Below, piece by piece: positions 1 to 13,640 of a stretch of DNA of 64,000 nucleotides. Position 1 is the stretch's first letter. Each line of letters starts with the position of its first letter. The stretch covers positions 2,790,001 to 2,854,000 of the forward strand of contig NC_089565.1 of assembly GCF_040115645.1 (NCBI RefSeq), in the 5' to 3' direction. The translations under genes were made by a program, and so were the position numbers. Under the pieces are notes generated by a model. It was given only the letters and a program-made list of their open reading frames with translations. It ran no database searches and was not told the origin of the DNA. Source of the stretch: Euwallacea fornicatus. Its lineage: Eukaryota; Arthropoda; Insecta; Coleoptera; Curculionidae.

Positions 1-1678
1 CTTTGGGTCTCATTTCTAAATTAATAATGATCTCGTTTCATCAAGTGTAAATTTGATTACAACCGTTTCTATTTACTTCTTTCATTTCTTGCGTTATTAA
101 TTTTAAAGTGATAAGTCCCTATTTTACACATATTTTACTGCTTTAGTGTCTTCGAAGCACAAACCTATAAAAATCAACCAAATTTATTTATGTTTTATGA
201 ACTGCATAATAAAATAATAATCCACAAAAATAAAAACAACATAATGTCTAAAATTCATTTCAAGTACCCTAAATGTAGCATATACTTAACTTAATACGAA
301 ATAAAAAATCACAATAACTTTAGGAAATTAACATATTTGTATGAGGTACTCAAATCTATACTTGTTTCTGTTCTTTGGTACTTATCTTAATGTACCATTG
401 ATCATAATGTAGCTAAATCTATAAATGTAAGTCTCTAAGTCCATGAAGTACGCACTCACCAGAGTCAGTAGCTACTGCAGGCCTATTTGCTTTAGTTTTT
501 AGGAATTTGCATTAATGTACGAAACTTTTAAACTTTAACGAATATCAAAGATGGAGATTCGGCGTCCTCTAACGCGGATTTAAATACATCTTTGGTTTCG
601 AATGACTGGATATCTTTACTTTAATCCCTGAACTAAAATTAACTTAAACTTTGCAGGATCTAAAAATAATAGTATATATGTATATATATAATACTTTCAA
701 AGTAAGTTTGTACCTATTTCTGGAAGTTTGCACGAAATCGGGCATATCACAAAATCATTATTTATCTTAAACCTTAAAGGTCCTTACCCAAGATGCCCGC
801 TTCGCTCGTTTCTTTGATTTTTTGAATGCAAAAATCAAAAGATTTTAATGAGAGGGTGCTTGAAGTGGTCCAAGTAAGCGGGCTTTAAGCAAAACAACGA
901 CCTAAAACCTTAAATTATAATAAATATTTTAACCTAACCCTGACTCTAGTGGATGATTTCTAAAACTAATAAAAAAAAGTAATATCACATTTATTAAAAT
1001 ACGGGAGACAGGTTAAGGGTTAAACTTTGTAACGCTTTACTACGGATGGCCGAGCGATTGGCTTGAGCCGACTTGATGATCTGCAATACCATTAATTTAC
1101 AGTCGTGACAGACAACCATTTGGGAACCCTGGAAAAATGTCATAAAGAACTCTCTTTAGAAAAAAAAATTATGAAAAAGGTCTTATTATTAAGTTTCATA
1201 CTTATTTTTTAATGCGTTGAAAATACCGGATGCTTCACATTCAGGGTGGCCACGAAACGGAATTGCTCAATTCTAGTTCCCCGTTTTTGATTAAGACTCG
1301 GTTCCATATTAAGACTATTGGTGAGGCCAATACATGAAGGGGCATTTTCACATGCGGACATGGCATTAAAATAATAACGAACAAGTGTATTACACAGGAA
1401 AATTGAACAAACGTAAAACTTTGGACTTTGCCTGTACCAACTAAAGTGTATATTCCGAGTTCTTCTTAAAGACAATTGAATTTCGGGAGTTCGGAACGGT
1501 CACCGGATGCATCAATTAATGAAGAAATTTGCTCACTAAAATTATTCACGGGTTAAGACGTATTCTAATTTCCGTCAATATTGCCATAATTTTGAGCTGC
1601 TAATTTCTTTGATATGATGCAGTCTTTATACCCTTCACTCATTATTTGTATATAAACATTTCTGCCAAATAAAATAAA
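1..1678. other. Downstream flank of spire, no gene seen
   Basis: AT-rich sequence beyond the last recognised spire exon. I found no convincing exon. A strong minus-strand donor-like site lies near 458, but the sequence upstream of it has stops in all frames or leaves only a few codons. The stretch probably holds the spire 3' UTR. A minus-strand AATAAA (plus-strand TTTATT at 990-995) is one of several possible poly(A) signals. A further 3' coding exon of spire outside the window cannot be excluded. Confidence 0.4.
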
Positions 1679-4600
1679 TTACTTATAAGTATAATACCGG
1701 CTTAAAATCACAGTACGAACCTTCAATCTGTCAACAGCTCTGGATGTCCGGATGACGTTAGCGGCGCTTGTGCGGAATTTGGAACGAGGTGAAGTCGCCT
1801 GAGCAAATCCTGGATCACTGATAGTGCTCGCTTCCATTAGACCAGTCGGAGATTTGCTCACGTCTGGGCTACTTTCTTTGGAAGCCACTCCTGGAGATGT
1901 GCTGCTCGGATTCATTCTGTTTAGGAACGTCCGTGTAAGAGAGTCCCTAAAAGCAATAAAATAAAATCGTACAGGTTAGTTCAGGTTAACTACTATTGGC
2001 ACTTTCACAATGTATCAGCCCAGCTTTAATTTTCCAGGCACACTATATGTTTGCTTAGAAAAACAACATACATTTAAAAAGTAAAATCTATGAATAATAG
2101 ATGGGTCGCTTTTCATCTGCAATTTTTCGCGGATATTATTAATAAATGTGTACTGTTAATGAGCCTTAGAATAAATGGGCGTGCAATTTTTAAAATAACT
2201 GGACAACAGTTATAAATCTTGACCAAAATGTTTCAAATTACATCAAGTTTGCTCAAAATGTGATAATTTTTTACCCTACTAGAATTTTAGCATGAAAAAT
2301 CGCCCTGTACAAAGATTGTTTCCTATTATACTCTATATAACATGAAATAATATTCCTATAAGCAATTGCAACTTACCGTGGTTCTTCATCCGGAGTGTAC
2401 ATTATACTCGGGCTTAGTAGAACAACCGGAACACTACTAAAATGATCCATAGGAATATTCATTTTGGAACAGCACTTAGTGCATACCGTGCGCTTGCAAA
2501 GAGTGCAACGTTGACCCCAAGGTCCAAATATTCCAAATCTAATAGAACGTGTCACAATATTCAACAATTTCAACATTTAAACAAAACTGCTTTATTTAAA
2601 GCAATGTAGATCTACCTTGTCTTTAGACACAAGAAACAAACTTTGCGACTCTCCACGTCATGCCGAACTCTGCCTTCTGTAGGCAGGGCTTCCACTTCGG
2701 CCTTTGTAAGTACTGTTCGGATATGTACAATTTCAGACAAAGTCAATGAGAGTCTGAAAAACATTATCCAGGATTGGAAAAAAATGTTTTTTTAAAAGCA
2801 AACCATTTGTTTTTAACTGGTTAAAATTGTCTATTTTCTTTTCAACGTGTTTAAAACATGTTTTAATACTTGGTTTTAAAAATTATAGACAATTTTAAAC
2901 ATACACGTACATTACTCATTATTGCAGATAGATAGAGAATGAACTTGGATATAAATAGTCACAAAATAATGCAGATAATTAACGAAATAAAACAAAGAGT
3001 CTAATTTTGTTTTGATATGTGAGTCACAATAACCAAATATCATATTCTGCTTAATTTATTCAATTTTCTGTTTATATAAGTTGATTTTGTTATCAGGCTG
3101 TTTAAGGAAGGACTTTCATAGCCTAAAAATATTTGGCAACCCCTTCACTTACTCATATTGCCAGGTTTTATTGAAAGAAGGAATTCTTAGCATCAAATTT
3201 TCCTTTTTTTAAGCAGTTAATGGGACAGATTAGACCGTCGCCTTTACTATGTTTTTATCAATCTTATTCACTACATTTAAACTATTATTGCAACAAAAAA
3301 CACAAGTTATAAGTAAAGATTTGTCGAGGAAAATTCACATAACGCAATATTTATTCCATATATTATCATACCGATCGTCGAGTGAGATCGAATCCTGCCA
3401 TCCTTGTGGGTTGGTAAGTTCATTCTGCAGCGCTTTTGCCACTTCCGTTTCCATTGGTACTGATTCAGATTCCGTACTGTTGCAAGACTGTCTTGAACCT
3501 GGCCTTGACTGAGGTACAGAATAGCAACCAGCGGGAATTTCAGTAACTCCTAAGTGGGAAATATGGAAGTTGAAATGTAACGGACCTTTCACAAAAATTC
3601 AAAATATAAATATTAATATGTATGTGGGGCGATTATTATGTCATAGGAGCGAATTAATCTAAATGCGTAAGATGAATTTAAATAGGGGCATTCACACATG
3701 AAACAAATCATAATGGTGTTATTCCTTACCCAGAGTATTTCTCCTCATAGTTAAAGGAGTATCTTGAGTTGCTAAGTCATAGGCATCCAATGTACCGTCA
3801 CACATATTTTGATATTCTGAAGACCACAGCCCTGAAGAATTAACACTATTATGAATTTTATTACTAAAAATTCAAAAACATGCAATATTAGAATTCTGCA
3901 GTAATTCTATATATAATATGACATTAATGATTTTTTTCACATAAAATATACCAAATGCGGATAAAGATGTTTTTTATTTTTGATGGAACCTATATGCATG
4001 CATGTTTTTGTATCTTTAATTTGTCTCGAAACTCTAAGAATATATTGAGTAGATATCAACATACAGGGTGTAATCTGTTATCATGAAGATATTTTATGGG
4101 GCCATAATACTCTGCAAATTAATTAAAAAAAGTGTTAATAGAACTATGGTAAAAACACACCATTTCTGATATGCAAGGGTGGCAAAGTTTCACATTTTTT
4201 TTTCATATTTTGTGTGTTTCTCACGTAAGCCTTTAGTTATGTGCTCTATGCCTATGAATTACTAAATTAAGATACCAAAGTACTTGGAAAAAATTGAACC
4301 CATAAGATTGATGTCAAGAACCATGTTTCTTATCCTTGAGAGAATTCTTCGTTCCAACGTTTAGGAAATTTTACATTAGTATGTAATATAAAAGCTTTAA
4401 TAAATTATTATCCTCAAAAGAAACGTAGTTTTAACGTGTATAATCTTGCCTGGTTCGCTAGAATCTGGAGTCTCGGCCATCGACGGCTCATCATCGTCTT
4501 CGTCATCAAATTGGGAAAAATCTACCTTGATTAAACGACGGACTGCTGGCTTCGGAATGTCTTTGTCGACACTGTATCGGTACGAAGCCCTAAAACAGTG

Positions 4601-7600
4601 AAATTGATCTGTAGGTATTTGATGGTAGTAAACATCTACCAGGTTACTTTAACGAACGTACATAGGAAGGACCAAAACTCATGCATATATTGGTTAAAAT
4701 AGCAAGGACTTTTGTATGAAAATGCACGAACATGTAAAATGTTATTTTTAGTGACGAATTTTTTTATGTTTGAGACATACATGGCAATATACAGGGGTAG
4801 TAGACAAATTTAATTTATGCAGAGTGTCCCTGAAATGACTGTACAACGCTTAGAGCATCTTATTTATGATCAAACTTTGTAGTCATTTCAAAGACACCCT
4901 GTATATATTTCTTATCAAACCACCTATATATGTATATCTATTTAATGATATTTTTTAATCCCTTGAGAGATTCATATAAATAAGTAAAACACAATGTTGT
5001 CAGATTGTCCCAACCCCCTTAACAAATAATATTACAACAGTTCAAGAATCCTTCATGGCAACCCACATTGTAGCTTTGAATTCTAATTGAGCAATGCGCT
5101 TGAATAAACAAAATGATTCTTGAACCATTCTTAGAGAATTTCCTAGTAGGTTGGAACAAATCTATTTTGTGTTTAACTTTCTCTAATCTGTGTCTTTAAA
5201 GGAAGATGCAGCTACCGAATCATTGGGACTGACAAACGAACAGGGCCGGCGTTACCTAGTTTTAATTTCTTGCTATGATTGCATAGGTTTTGTTTACTGC
5301 TCATGTCCACAATGTGCTACGGTTTTAGTTTTGTATGAACCATATTTCATATGGCATGCACTATTCCTATAATATTGTATAATATGTATACGCAATACGT
5401 TCAAGTACCATAGATTTAAACAAGACTAATTTGAATATAAAAATCTTCTCACCTAGGAAGAGGAACGGGCTTCAGTTTTCTTCCCTTTTTAATAGACATC
5501 AAGAGTTGTTCTCTTGGGGTAAGAGTCCTTGGTTGCGGTGGAAGCTTCCGATCCGAAACTTTTCGTAATGGTGGTCTTGACCTAAAAAGAATTGTTATTA
5601 TGTATTACTACAATCACGTTATAAGTATAAGAAATATAAAAATTATAAATAACGAAAAGGAACACGCTCTTCTAATTATTTAAATACCTTATAAAGTCTA
5701 GAATAATGGCATGTGCGTCCTTGGAAACTCTTCTCGGTATGTCTCCATCCACCATAATTTTCCGCAAATTGTATTTGCCATTTCTTATATCTTTCATCAA
5801 TACTTCGTAAGGCGTCAGCTCATACTCAATGGGAGCTTTGCTGTAGTTGACTTTCTTCAGCTTGACCCCTATAGCAAGTGCTTAAATGTTTTGGGAATTA
5901 GAAGAAGCACTACTCAAGCATTAAATATAAACGCGTCAACTTGGGGTTGATTGAGGAGAGGAATGGTTACAGTGCTAGTTAGCAAATGCTGTCAACACCT
6001 CGTGCATACAATAGCGAGTAGTTACCTGTGCGTAATTCGCTCATAACTTGCACCCAAAACTTAGCCCAATCGGTGAATTTTAAGTCTAAAGTGTCGCTAG
6101 CTGAACTGGATGGCAAACAAATTGTGCCCTGCGCCACTTTCTCCAGAAACGTCGAAAGTTCGATGGCTTCGGCTACTAGTGCTCTGACAACTGCTTTGTA
6201 GTGAGCTTCGACCTGGGCTTTTGTTAGCGTTCCTTTATTCAATATAATTTAAAATATTAGCTATCCGACATACTTTGGAATAATTGTATTTAAAAATAAA
6301 GAGAACTGTAAATAAAGAACACAAACAAGAGGAACAAGGTGTTCCAAAATGATAAACCAAAAACTGATAAAATTGAAATCTCTTTTACCCTATAAAGATG
6401 TTTATTAGAGACATAAACGCCGTAGCCGTTACGTTTCTATCAGGTTATTATACTAATACCTTAAATAAATATTATCAATACCTCACCTAAATGAGATTCA
6501 CATCTCCTTATAACCTCTTCCAAATTCAGTCCATCAGATTCAGTACTACACTTTGAAGGGCCAGCTTCAAATTGTTCTTCCGAATCTCTTTCAATACCTA
6601 GTAAACATGGTATGTTCTAACAACAATATTTTTCAATACAATTTAATAAATTAAGACACAACTTTCATAAACCAGTTCATTATAGCACAATATGCAACAA
6701 ATGATCTTATGAATTGTCTATTTTATATTATTTTCTTACTAAGTTATAAATTTATATTGCTATCAATAAAATTGATAATTAGAATATTGAATTATATATC
6801 AACTATATTGTAAACAAAACTAATCACATGTAAGTCATTAGAATTAGATAATATTTAACTATTATTTTAATGACAATTAATACTTCAATATAGTCTTTGC
6901 TGAGGAAAGGCTATACCATTTCAGTTTTGTTGAGTACATTCTACTACCTACCTTCATCATCTGTCTCATGGTGAGTTTGCAGACTGCCATTCAAATCATC
7001 AAACATATCAGTGACTAATTGTTCCAATTCATTACTGATAACCATCTCTTCACCCTCATTAAATTCAGTGTCAATGGTGGCATAAATAACCAGGCCAATG
7101 CCAGCCACAATATCTTTTTCAGAGCTAAAACTAAACTTTCAATAGTTTCATTGTGGTGTAATCATTTCACTTGAATAAAAGTTTTGACATGCCCATTTAT
7201 CTATTTGTATTCTATTGACAGAGACAGTAGATATATAGAGACAAAATTTTGTTAGTAAGTCATAAATTGTGGCCAGAAAATTCCACATCCACTCAGTGTA
7301 CTGAGAATCAGACTAGATTGAAAAATGTTGAATAAACAAATTGTAAGCTAGCTAAACCAACTTTTATACTGGACAACTTCTATATGATATACATGAGGGT
7401 CATTTTTAGCTGTACCAATTGAAACAAAAACCGCGCTGCTTAATTCAACAAATCCAAGTACCCCCTTTCATAACTTTAACATGATAAATGAGTGATAGTT
7501 GGTGTTAAAGGGAAATCATTTGTGACAAGCAACTATCTGGCCTCATTTTTCCACTACATTTGCAATTATCAAATATGTTGATTCACCCAGTATTGGGAAT

Positions 7601-7954
7601 CAAAATTGATCTTATCAGTAAGGGCCCCTTTGAAGGAACTTATTATGCTTTAGTCATGTTTGGATATATCAATAATGCAAAAATGTCTTACCGAACTATA
7701 TTTTCTGGCTTATTCCTTGCCAAACTAGTGTTTTCGTGTATAGATCCATCTGTTTTCAGGAAAACGTCGTTAACTTTGCGGATATTATGAAGTACTTGGT
7801 TCCTGCTAGAAAGACATTCAAAGAAATATTTGGAAAGTTGATAGCACAGCGCCCACGCATGTTCTTCGTTAATGCAAGAATTGAAGGAACTTAAAATATC
7901 ACTCAAACACACGCTACCATCTGAATTAAGGTTACATTTTCCTTTTTGGGACAT
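1679..7954 (-). CDS. spir: Spire actin nucleator, 12 coding exons
   Basis: Spire nucleates unbranched actin filaments with formins and binds vesicle membranes. Exons, 5' to 3' on minus: 7954-7692, 7130-6952, 6597-6487, 6232-6026, 5868-5688, 5581-5453, 4589-4450, 3831-3730, 3549-3372, 2753-2616, 2538-2377, 1946-1679. All phases agree and give about 685 residues. Visible domains: a KIND domain at about 10-250, including EEHAWALCYQL and later VVRALVAEAIELSTFLEKVA and DWAKFWVQVMSELR; WH2-type actin-binding repeats at about 255-375; an acidic DDEDDDE stretch; the Spir box at about 497-516 (LSLTLSEIVHIRTVL); and a FYVE-type zinc finger with C536, C539, C554, C557, C562 and C565 and the family motif FGPWGQRC. 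The start is the ATG at 7954, just before the KIND domain. Intron 7 uses a GC donor. The last exon is read to a stop at 1679, but a possible donor at 1720 would allow a different C-terminus. Confidence 0.93.
2821..2898. repeat. Perfect 14-bp inverted repeat in a spire intron
   Basis: The arms at 2821-2834 and 2885-2898 are exact reverse complements (TTAAAATTGTCTAT and ATAGACAATTTTAA). They enclose a second imperfect palindrome around GTTTAAAACATGTTTTAA. The repeat lies in the intron between the Spir-box exon and the exon before it. It may be a decayed small transposon or simply an AT-rich hairpin. Confidence 0.6.
4818..4903. mobile_element. Tiny MITE in spire intron 6
   Basis: An 86-bp element with inverted ends. 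The left end reads TGCAGAGTGTCCCTGAAATGACT and the right end is its near complement, closing with CACCCTGTA. The termini match the TACAGGGTG end shared by many elements in this window. It lies between spire exons 6 and 7 and has no coding content. Confidence 0.6.
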
Positions 7955-9573
7955 TGTTTGACTATACCCTAATTTACACAGACTTTTGATTATTTTTTTT
8001 CGTGTCCCTTTGACATTTTAATCATTTTTAACCTCAAATCGATATTGGGGTCGGAGAAATGACAGAATTATTTGTCAATACTATGAAATATGATAATGAG
8101 ATCAGCGACGTAACAGACATTTGTAGGCCAAAAAATTGGATGACGTAAGCGTGTATGCGCATTTGCAACCCTTAATCAAAAGCTTGCCGCACAAAAACTA
8201 TTAACTGATTATCCTGTATTGTCGCAACTATTCAAAACAGGTAGCCAAATAACAAATTCTCAATTATTCTTAAAACTGCTGTGTAATTAAACTTCAACTA
8301 ATATTTATAAAAAGAAACTTAAAAACTAAATATTGTATTCTGTACTTTGTGGCGACCGAGAATAATCCTCCACAGGTAAATGCAGAGTTAAATTAAATTA
8401 GGCCGCAAACGCTCCCGAAGTAAAACTTACATAAAATACAGTAACTCGAAAAGTGTAAACAACGCTATGGCCACTTTGATCTGTGAAGGTTTTCTGTTGG
8501 GGTTTACTAAAGGAGGAACCACTCAATTATGGGGAAAACTCGACCTGGAAAAGACTGATATGAAGCTTCAGAAATGAGCAAGCGAACCGTGAAAATTCAC
8601 TAAGAGATCTCGAAAACGAATTTGTCGGGCACATAACAAATTAATTAACGTTTCAAAATTTGAAATATAAGGCATACAATCTCTGAAGAAAGCGGTATGT
8701 AAAAATGAAGTGGGATTCGAGACTGGTTTTCACCAAACCAATCCAAACAAATTCATTAAATTAAAGTTTTATTACCCCTAGGTCGCATTTCCAAAAGAGA
8801 ATAAGGAATTGATGCATCGTATGTTCAATACATTACAGTAACGTCATTAATAATTTTAAAATTAACAACGTTTTACATATGTTTGTTTTTTTTGTAATTA
8901 AAAACATCATCAGTATAATTATATCCTTATTGAGGCTGTACCAATTTCCAATATCATTATTAATGCCGACTGGTGGAAAATCGAATTTTGAGAAGTTCAC
9001 ATGTACAAACATATATGTAGCTTTACCTTCAATTTTATTTACGATACTATATTCAAGACTGAGACATCACCTATAGAATGCATGTCAATGTATTTGCGTT
9101 TATTTTGTACATGTATATTAACTTTTGCCACTCTTCCATTAATTTTTCGTTCTTTTCTGCTCTAAAAGGCTTTATTTGGAGTGCGGTGATTACAACGTAC
9201 GTTTTCCGCATTTGTTATCTAAAAACGGTTGAATAACACGTTAATAATGAGTAATGACGTGCATATAGCTCATTATTCACCTAACAATCTAATCAGCTTA
9301 TTCATATTTTATTAAATTTAGAGTTTTCATGGAAACGAAAGTTAAATGAAACGTCACTATTGGAGTTCTGATTCAAGACGCGTTATCTTTTTGTCATATA
9401 GCAAGTTAACTTTGCGAGAAAAATAATTTTCCATAAAATCCCACTCGTTACATATAGAAAAATAAGAAAGACAAGTAGAAAAGGAGATGCAGAGAAGGTA
9501 GTTTTTTCTTATTTTGTCATATAAAGGGACGAGTTTCTTTCTTTCTCAATTTGCTTGAGATTTTGAGATCGAA

Positions 9574-9745
9574 TAGTAAAACAAGAAAAATTACGTATGA
9601 AACTGATTGTGAAATGCTGTTGTGTGTTTCACTGGCGTCATTTTTCACGTGGAACTAGTGGGTCTAAAGCGGGACGTCTTTTCGATAGTTTCGTAGAAAT
9701 CTAGTCGTTAAGCAAAATAAAGCACTTCCTACTCAGCTACGTAAA
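9574..9745. repeat. Dispersed repeat A, copy 1
   Basis: This is collinear with 25522-25702. Both share, in order, an AGTAAAAC start, ACGTATGAAAC, GTGAAAT/GTGAGGAAAT, a TGGAACT-GGG-GTCT block, AGCGG, GTAGAAAT/GTAGACAT, and an AGCACTTCCT tail. Divergence is high. I cannot assign it to a class; a SINE or the end of a longer transposon are possible. Confidence 0.45.
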
Positions 9746-10194
9746 TAATAGTTCTACAGATGCAGTGCGCTTCTTGAATATGTTTAAATATTTGTACATA
9801 AATATTGTCGCACATCAAAATTAGAAAAATTAGTTTATTTTTCCTATGGCATGTGTCTCTTCATTTCTTCGTTCAATGATCGTAACGCATATAGAGACGT
9901 TACCAGTTCAAGTCAAAACATAGGAGTTGCGGTAAAGGGGCCGCATAAGGTTTGATGTGCATATGACGAAGACCAACGTAGTGAGTTGCGAGGCTAGTGG
10001 CTTACATGGATGCGTTACCGGATCTCTCACCGTTTCAGAATTTTTACTAATCATAAGTCCTAGCGATTAACCGTTTTTTCCCTTCATTTATTTACATTGT
10101 GTACAGATATTTATCAAAGTTTCCATCGCCACGAAGACAGCGAAATCGATGATAATCTAAACATCAAAACGAAGACTTTGGCCGGTCTGACTCC

Positions 10195-10310
10195 GCCCCC
10201 TTCAGTCACTAGTCTCTCAACGTACTTCATCGGTCTTTGTCAGAGGCATATAAAATCTTATGCGGTCCTTCTCCCACTTGCGCAACTCTTATGTTGCGGC
10301 TAGGTACTAA
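10195..10310. repeat. Dispersed repeat B, copy 1
   Basis: This matches 50985-51080. The best block reads GGTCTTTGTC-GAGG, then TAAA/TAAAC and CTTATG-GGTCCTTCTCCC with ACTTGC following. Only the core of about 70 bp aligns clearly. The class is unknown. Confidence 0.45.
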
Positions 10311-13162
10311 AAGAACGACTTGATTGTCTTAAAAACTGCAAAACTCCTGTTCCAGTCATTTTAAATTTTATATTGTGCATGTTATATCTGTATTATAATC
10401 TGGAATTAATATATTATTATTACTTTCAGTTATTTTAGTCATAACTAGGTCCCTGCGCTCATATGTTAATTCCAGTTAGTTCACACGAATCTAGGTATAT
10501 AGGTGCCGAAGACCCGATTCCTTTTTTAAAATGAAGTTTGGGGAACTATTTTCTTTCCTCATCTATTAAAATTAAACCCCACAGGCAGAGAGAGTAGAAA
10601 ATTCGTTGTTCGCATTTCCACACAGCTGAAACAAGCCCAATAGCCTCGATCGCGCATGGCTCGTAGGAAACTTCATGACCCTACCTCAACTCTAGATGTG
10701 TTTGTATTTTTATTAGTCAATAAAGTCGGTTTTATTGTGCCTTGTTCAGGTTTTTATAAGCTGTCCATTTATGAATGGGGACCAATATGACTATTTTCCT
10801 TTTATACCGTTCGCGAATGAAGTAACTTCGTATCGACGTTCTTGCTATTCCTGTATCTAGAATGATGACCTACAGTGTCAAGGTAAGTTGAGATTTTGCC
10901 GTATATATTTTAATATTGTTTGTATTTCACTGCAAACGAAAATAAATGTGTATCATACATTGATATATTATGAGCCGAAGTGACTCTTTGTATGATTTAT
11001 ATTTTATTTCGATAAAGGAATATTTATTTTTTATTTGTTTGTATGTATACCTCATGTTTTTGCGAGAACGTTATTGAACAACGAGGCTACTTATTTATTG
11101 TATTATATCCAGAAATTGCTATATGCTAAAGCAATAACTTTTGTGTGCATAATAAAAGAAACCCCCCGAGACGTGGTACATAATTAAATTTCTGTCATTT
11201 TAAATTATTATTTCCTCAACTTTTACCCTAGAGCCCTTTCTCAGGTATTTCTAGATATATCGACAAGCTTTAAATTAGATATTTGCCATGTCTCTCTTCG
11301 TAGCTCACGGGGAAACGAGGGGAAAAGTTGAATCGTAGACTGATGCCATATGACCCCTTTTAATAAACCATAGTTACAAGCCGCAGCTCCCCTCTGTTGT
11401 CATAGCATAATGGTGGCCATCCTGAGGGTTCTAATGCATTGCGTGTACTGCTTCTCCCCTTTCTCAACAGAAAACACGGATAATTGACTCATACTTACAT
11501 GGATCGAGATATAGTGACCGATCAATTCGAACCGAAATATAACGTAAGTGTGAAGTCTTTCGAAGCACACAACCACAAGTTCTTCACATCTATTAATTGG
11601 ATATTTGGGACGTTTTTAAATTAAAAAAAAAAGTTATAATATGTAATAAATTAAGAGTTCTTTCACGATACTAGAAAATTATACGGCATGATAGAAAACG
11701 ATCTAACAGTAAGGCATTATGCAGGGGGTCCCTACAATTTGTAATCGGTGTAAACAAGAAATAAAATTATTATCAACAGTTTAAAATGTCGACGGCTTAC
11801 ACGGTTAACCTGCTAAGTCCATTTCCGTAAATTACGTTTTAGGTATCTTTATTAAAAATTTACATCCATTAAAATGGACACATTCAATTTCAACTATTAA
11901 AATATTTTCCTGAAATATCTGACTATTAGAAAATATATATTTTTATCACATTTATTAGTCAAGCATTTTCAAAAGATCTTTGTTACATCTCCTTCAAGAA
12001 GCCCTCAGAGTTAACAGATTAACGCTTTGGGTCAACGATCGTTTCTTGCGTTTTAAATTTGTCACAAAATTATGTCATTTAATAGATTTTGTAAAACTAA
12101 GATACAAAAGCGCAAACCGTTATTCTCTATTTCGAATATTTGCAAATTATTTAGTCTACAACGTGACATACGGGACACTTTACGAATACTTGGACAGTCC
12201 ATTATTAAAAAAAATCTCGAACGTTGATATATGTAGATCGCCCACGAAGCAAGAGTAGATATTGATAGTAAGGGAATGCCATTATATGCCGTACATATAC
12301 GGGGTGTTTCATGAACATACAAACTTTCAGGGAATGTATAGATCGTAAAATCGAATATTTAGAACGAATAAAGGTAGGTCGGAAATCGCTTCGTTTTCAA
12401 GATCCAGAGTATTTAACTTTTTTTTTAATATATTTTAAAAACAATTTGAAACAGATGGGAAATTAAGGACACTCTGTGACTGGATAAATGTGCATGTTCG
12501 GGAATAAGGAGAATGTTCCACCTACACCAGTGGCGCCCGTGCGGCTCACATACAGGGCGTCTGCGTTATATGTGTGTATGTATCTATATATATATACCCA
12601 CACGTATATAGCATTAAACTTTTTGCTTCGGCTTATGCTAAAACAAATGTCAACTGTCTATTTTACACGGTTGGCTCTCTACGTATTTTCATCTTTAAAA
12701 TAATTCCATCTTCATTCTGTTTCGGAAATAGACCAAACTGAAACTTTCATGAAATTTCACATTTCTTCAAAATATTATAAATATTATAAAATAAACGCTC
12801 CATAGACCTTTTATAGTAGGGCAACTTAATAGGGATGTGCTGAACATCCTCCACGAAAAAGACATTTCCTAGTCCAACCAGTACTCTGTATATGGATTAA
12901 AATTCATTTACTACCATGCAGATAGACATAAGTTAGCTGTTTTTTCCCGGACCAATTCCTGAATGATAATCAAAAGTTCCACATTGATAAGGTAAATAAC
13001 TATGAAGGGGCGAACACAAAAGACAACCGAAGGAAACATAATCAATATATGTAGTATCAGATATTTGCCGAAATAAATTCCTTTCAGATATTCCAGACGT
13101 TTCATTAATATCTCCCTTTTGTGCCCTTATGACTTGGTATTAATTTATTAAACATGATTTAC

Positions 13163-13640
13163 AGGGTGTTGCAAATTACTAGTCCAATTCGCTAACCACA
13201 GATTCCTTGAACGAAAATAGGCATACTTTCTTTATACGACTTTTTTCTTTGGCGTTTTATACTCAATATACAGAGTGTTAAAGTTGTTAAAAAAAAATGG
13301 TTAATAACCCCAGTGTTTATTGACACATTTTAATGAAATTTTTCAGCGAGGCACACTTGGGGGGGGGAGACACTTTTCCTATAATTTGAATAAAAAGCAG
13401 TAGGAAGCAAAATGGGGAAAATGTAGGGTCATAGGCACGTTCTTTCCCTTCACCATTTTTTGCTCACGCCAATGGCGAACGTGTGTAATTTTATAAACTA
13501 AATGTTCCTTTACATCAATTTCATTATTCTTGTAAAATTTAATGTACAATTAACGAAGAAGAAAGACAATATTAGATGGTGTTCAAATTTACCTGGGTTT
13601 TTCTATGGTCGATCCGTCAATGCAACACCCTGTACGTGTT
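13163..13640. repeat. TACAGGGTG-ended repeat, relative of the 39.4-kb element
   Basis: It begins TACAGGGTGTTGCA and its complement closes the stretch near 13640, so the two ends may mark one element. The first 190 bp align with 39380-39560: a CCAATTCGCTAACC block, a second internal ACAGAGTGTTAAAG, then TTTTAATGAAATTTTTCAG. This shows that a family member carries two ACAGGGTG-like sites about 100 bp apart. No coding capacity. Confidence 0.5.

Noticed and set aside
1209..1475. 88-codon minus-strand frame beyond the spire end, tested as a further spire exon
   Set aside because: It has no acceptor in the needed phase and no similarity to the known Spire tail.
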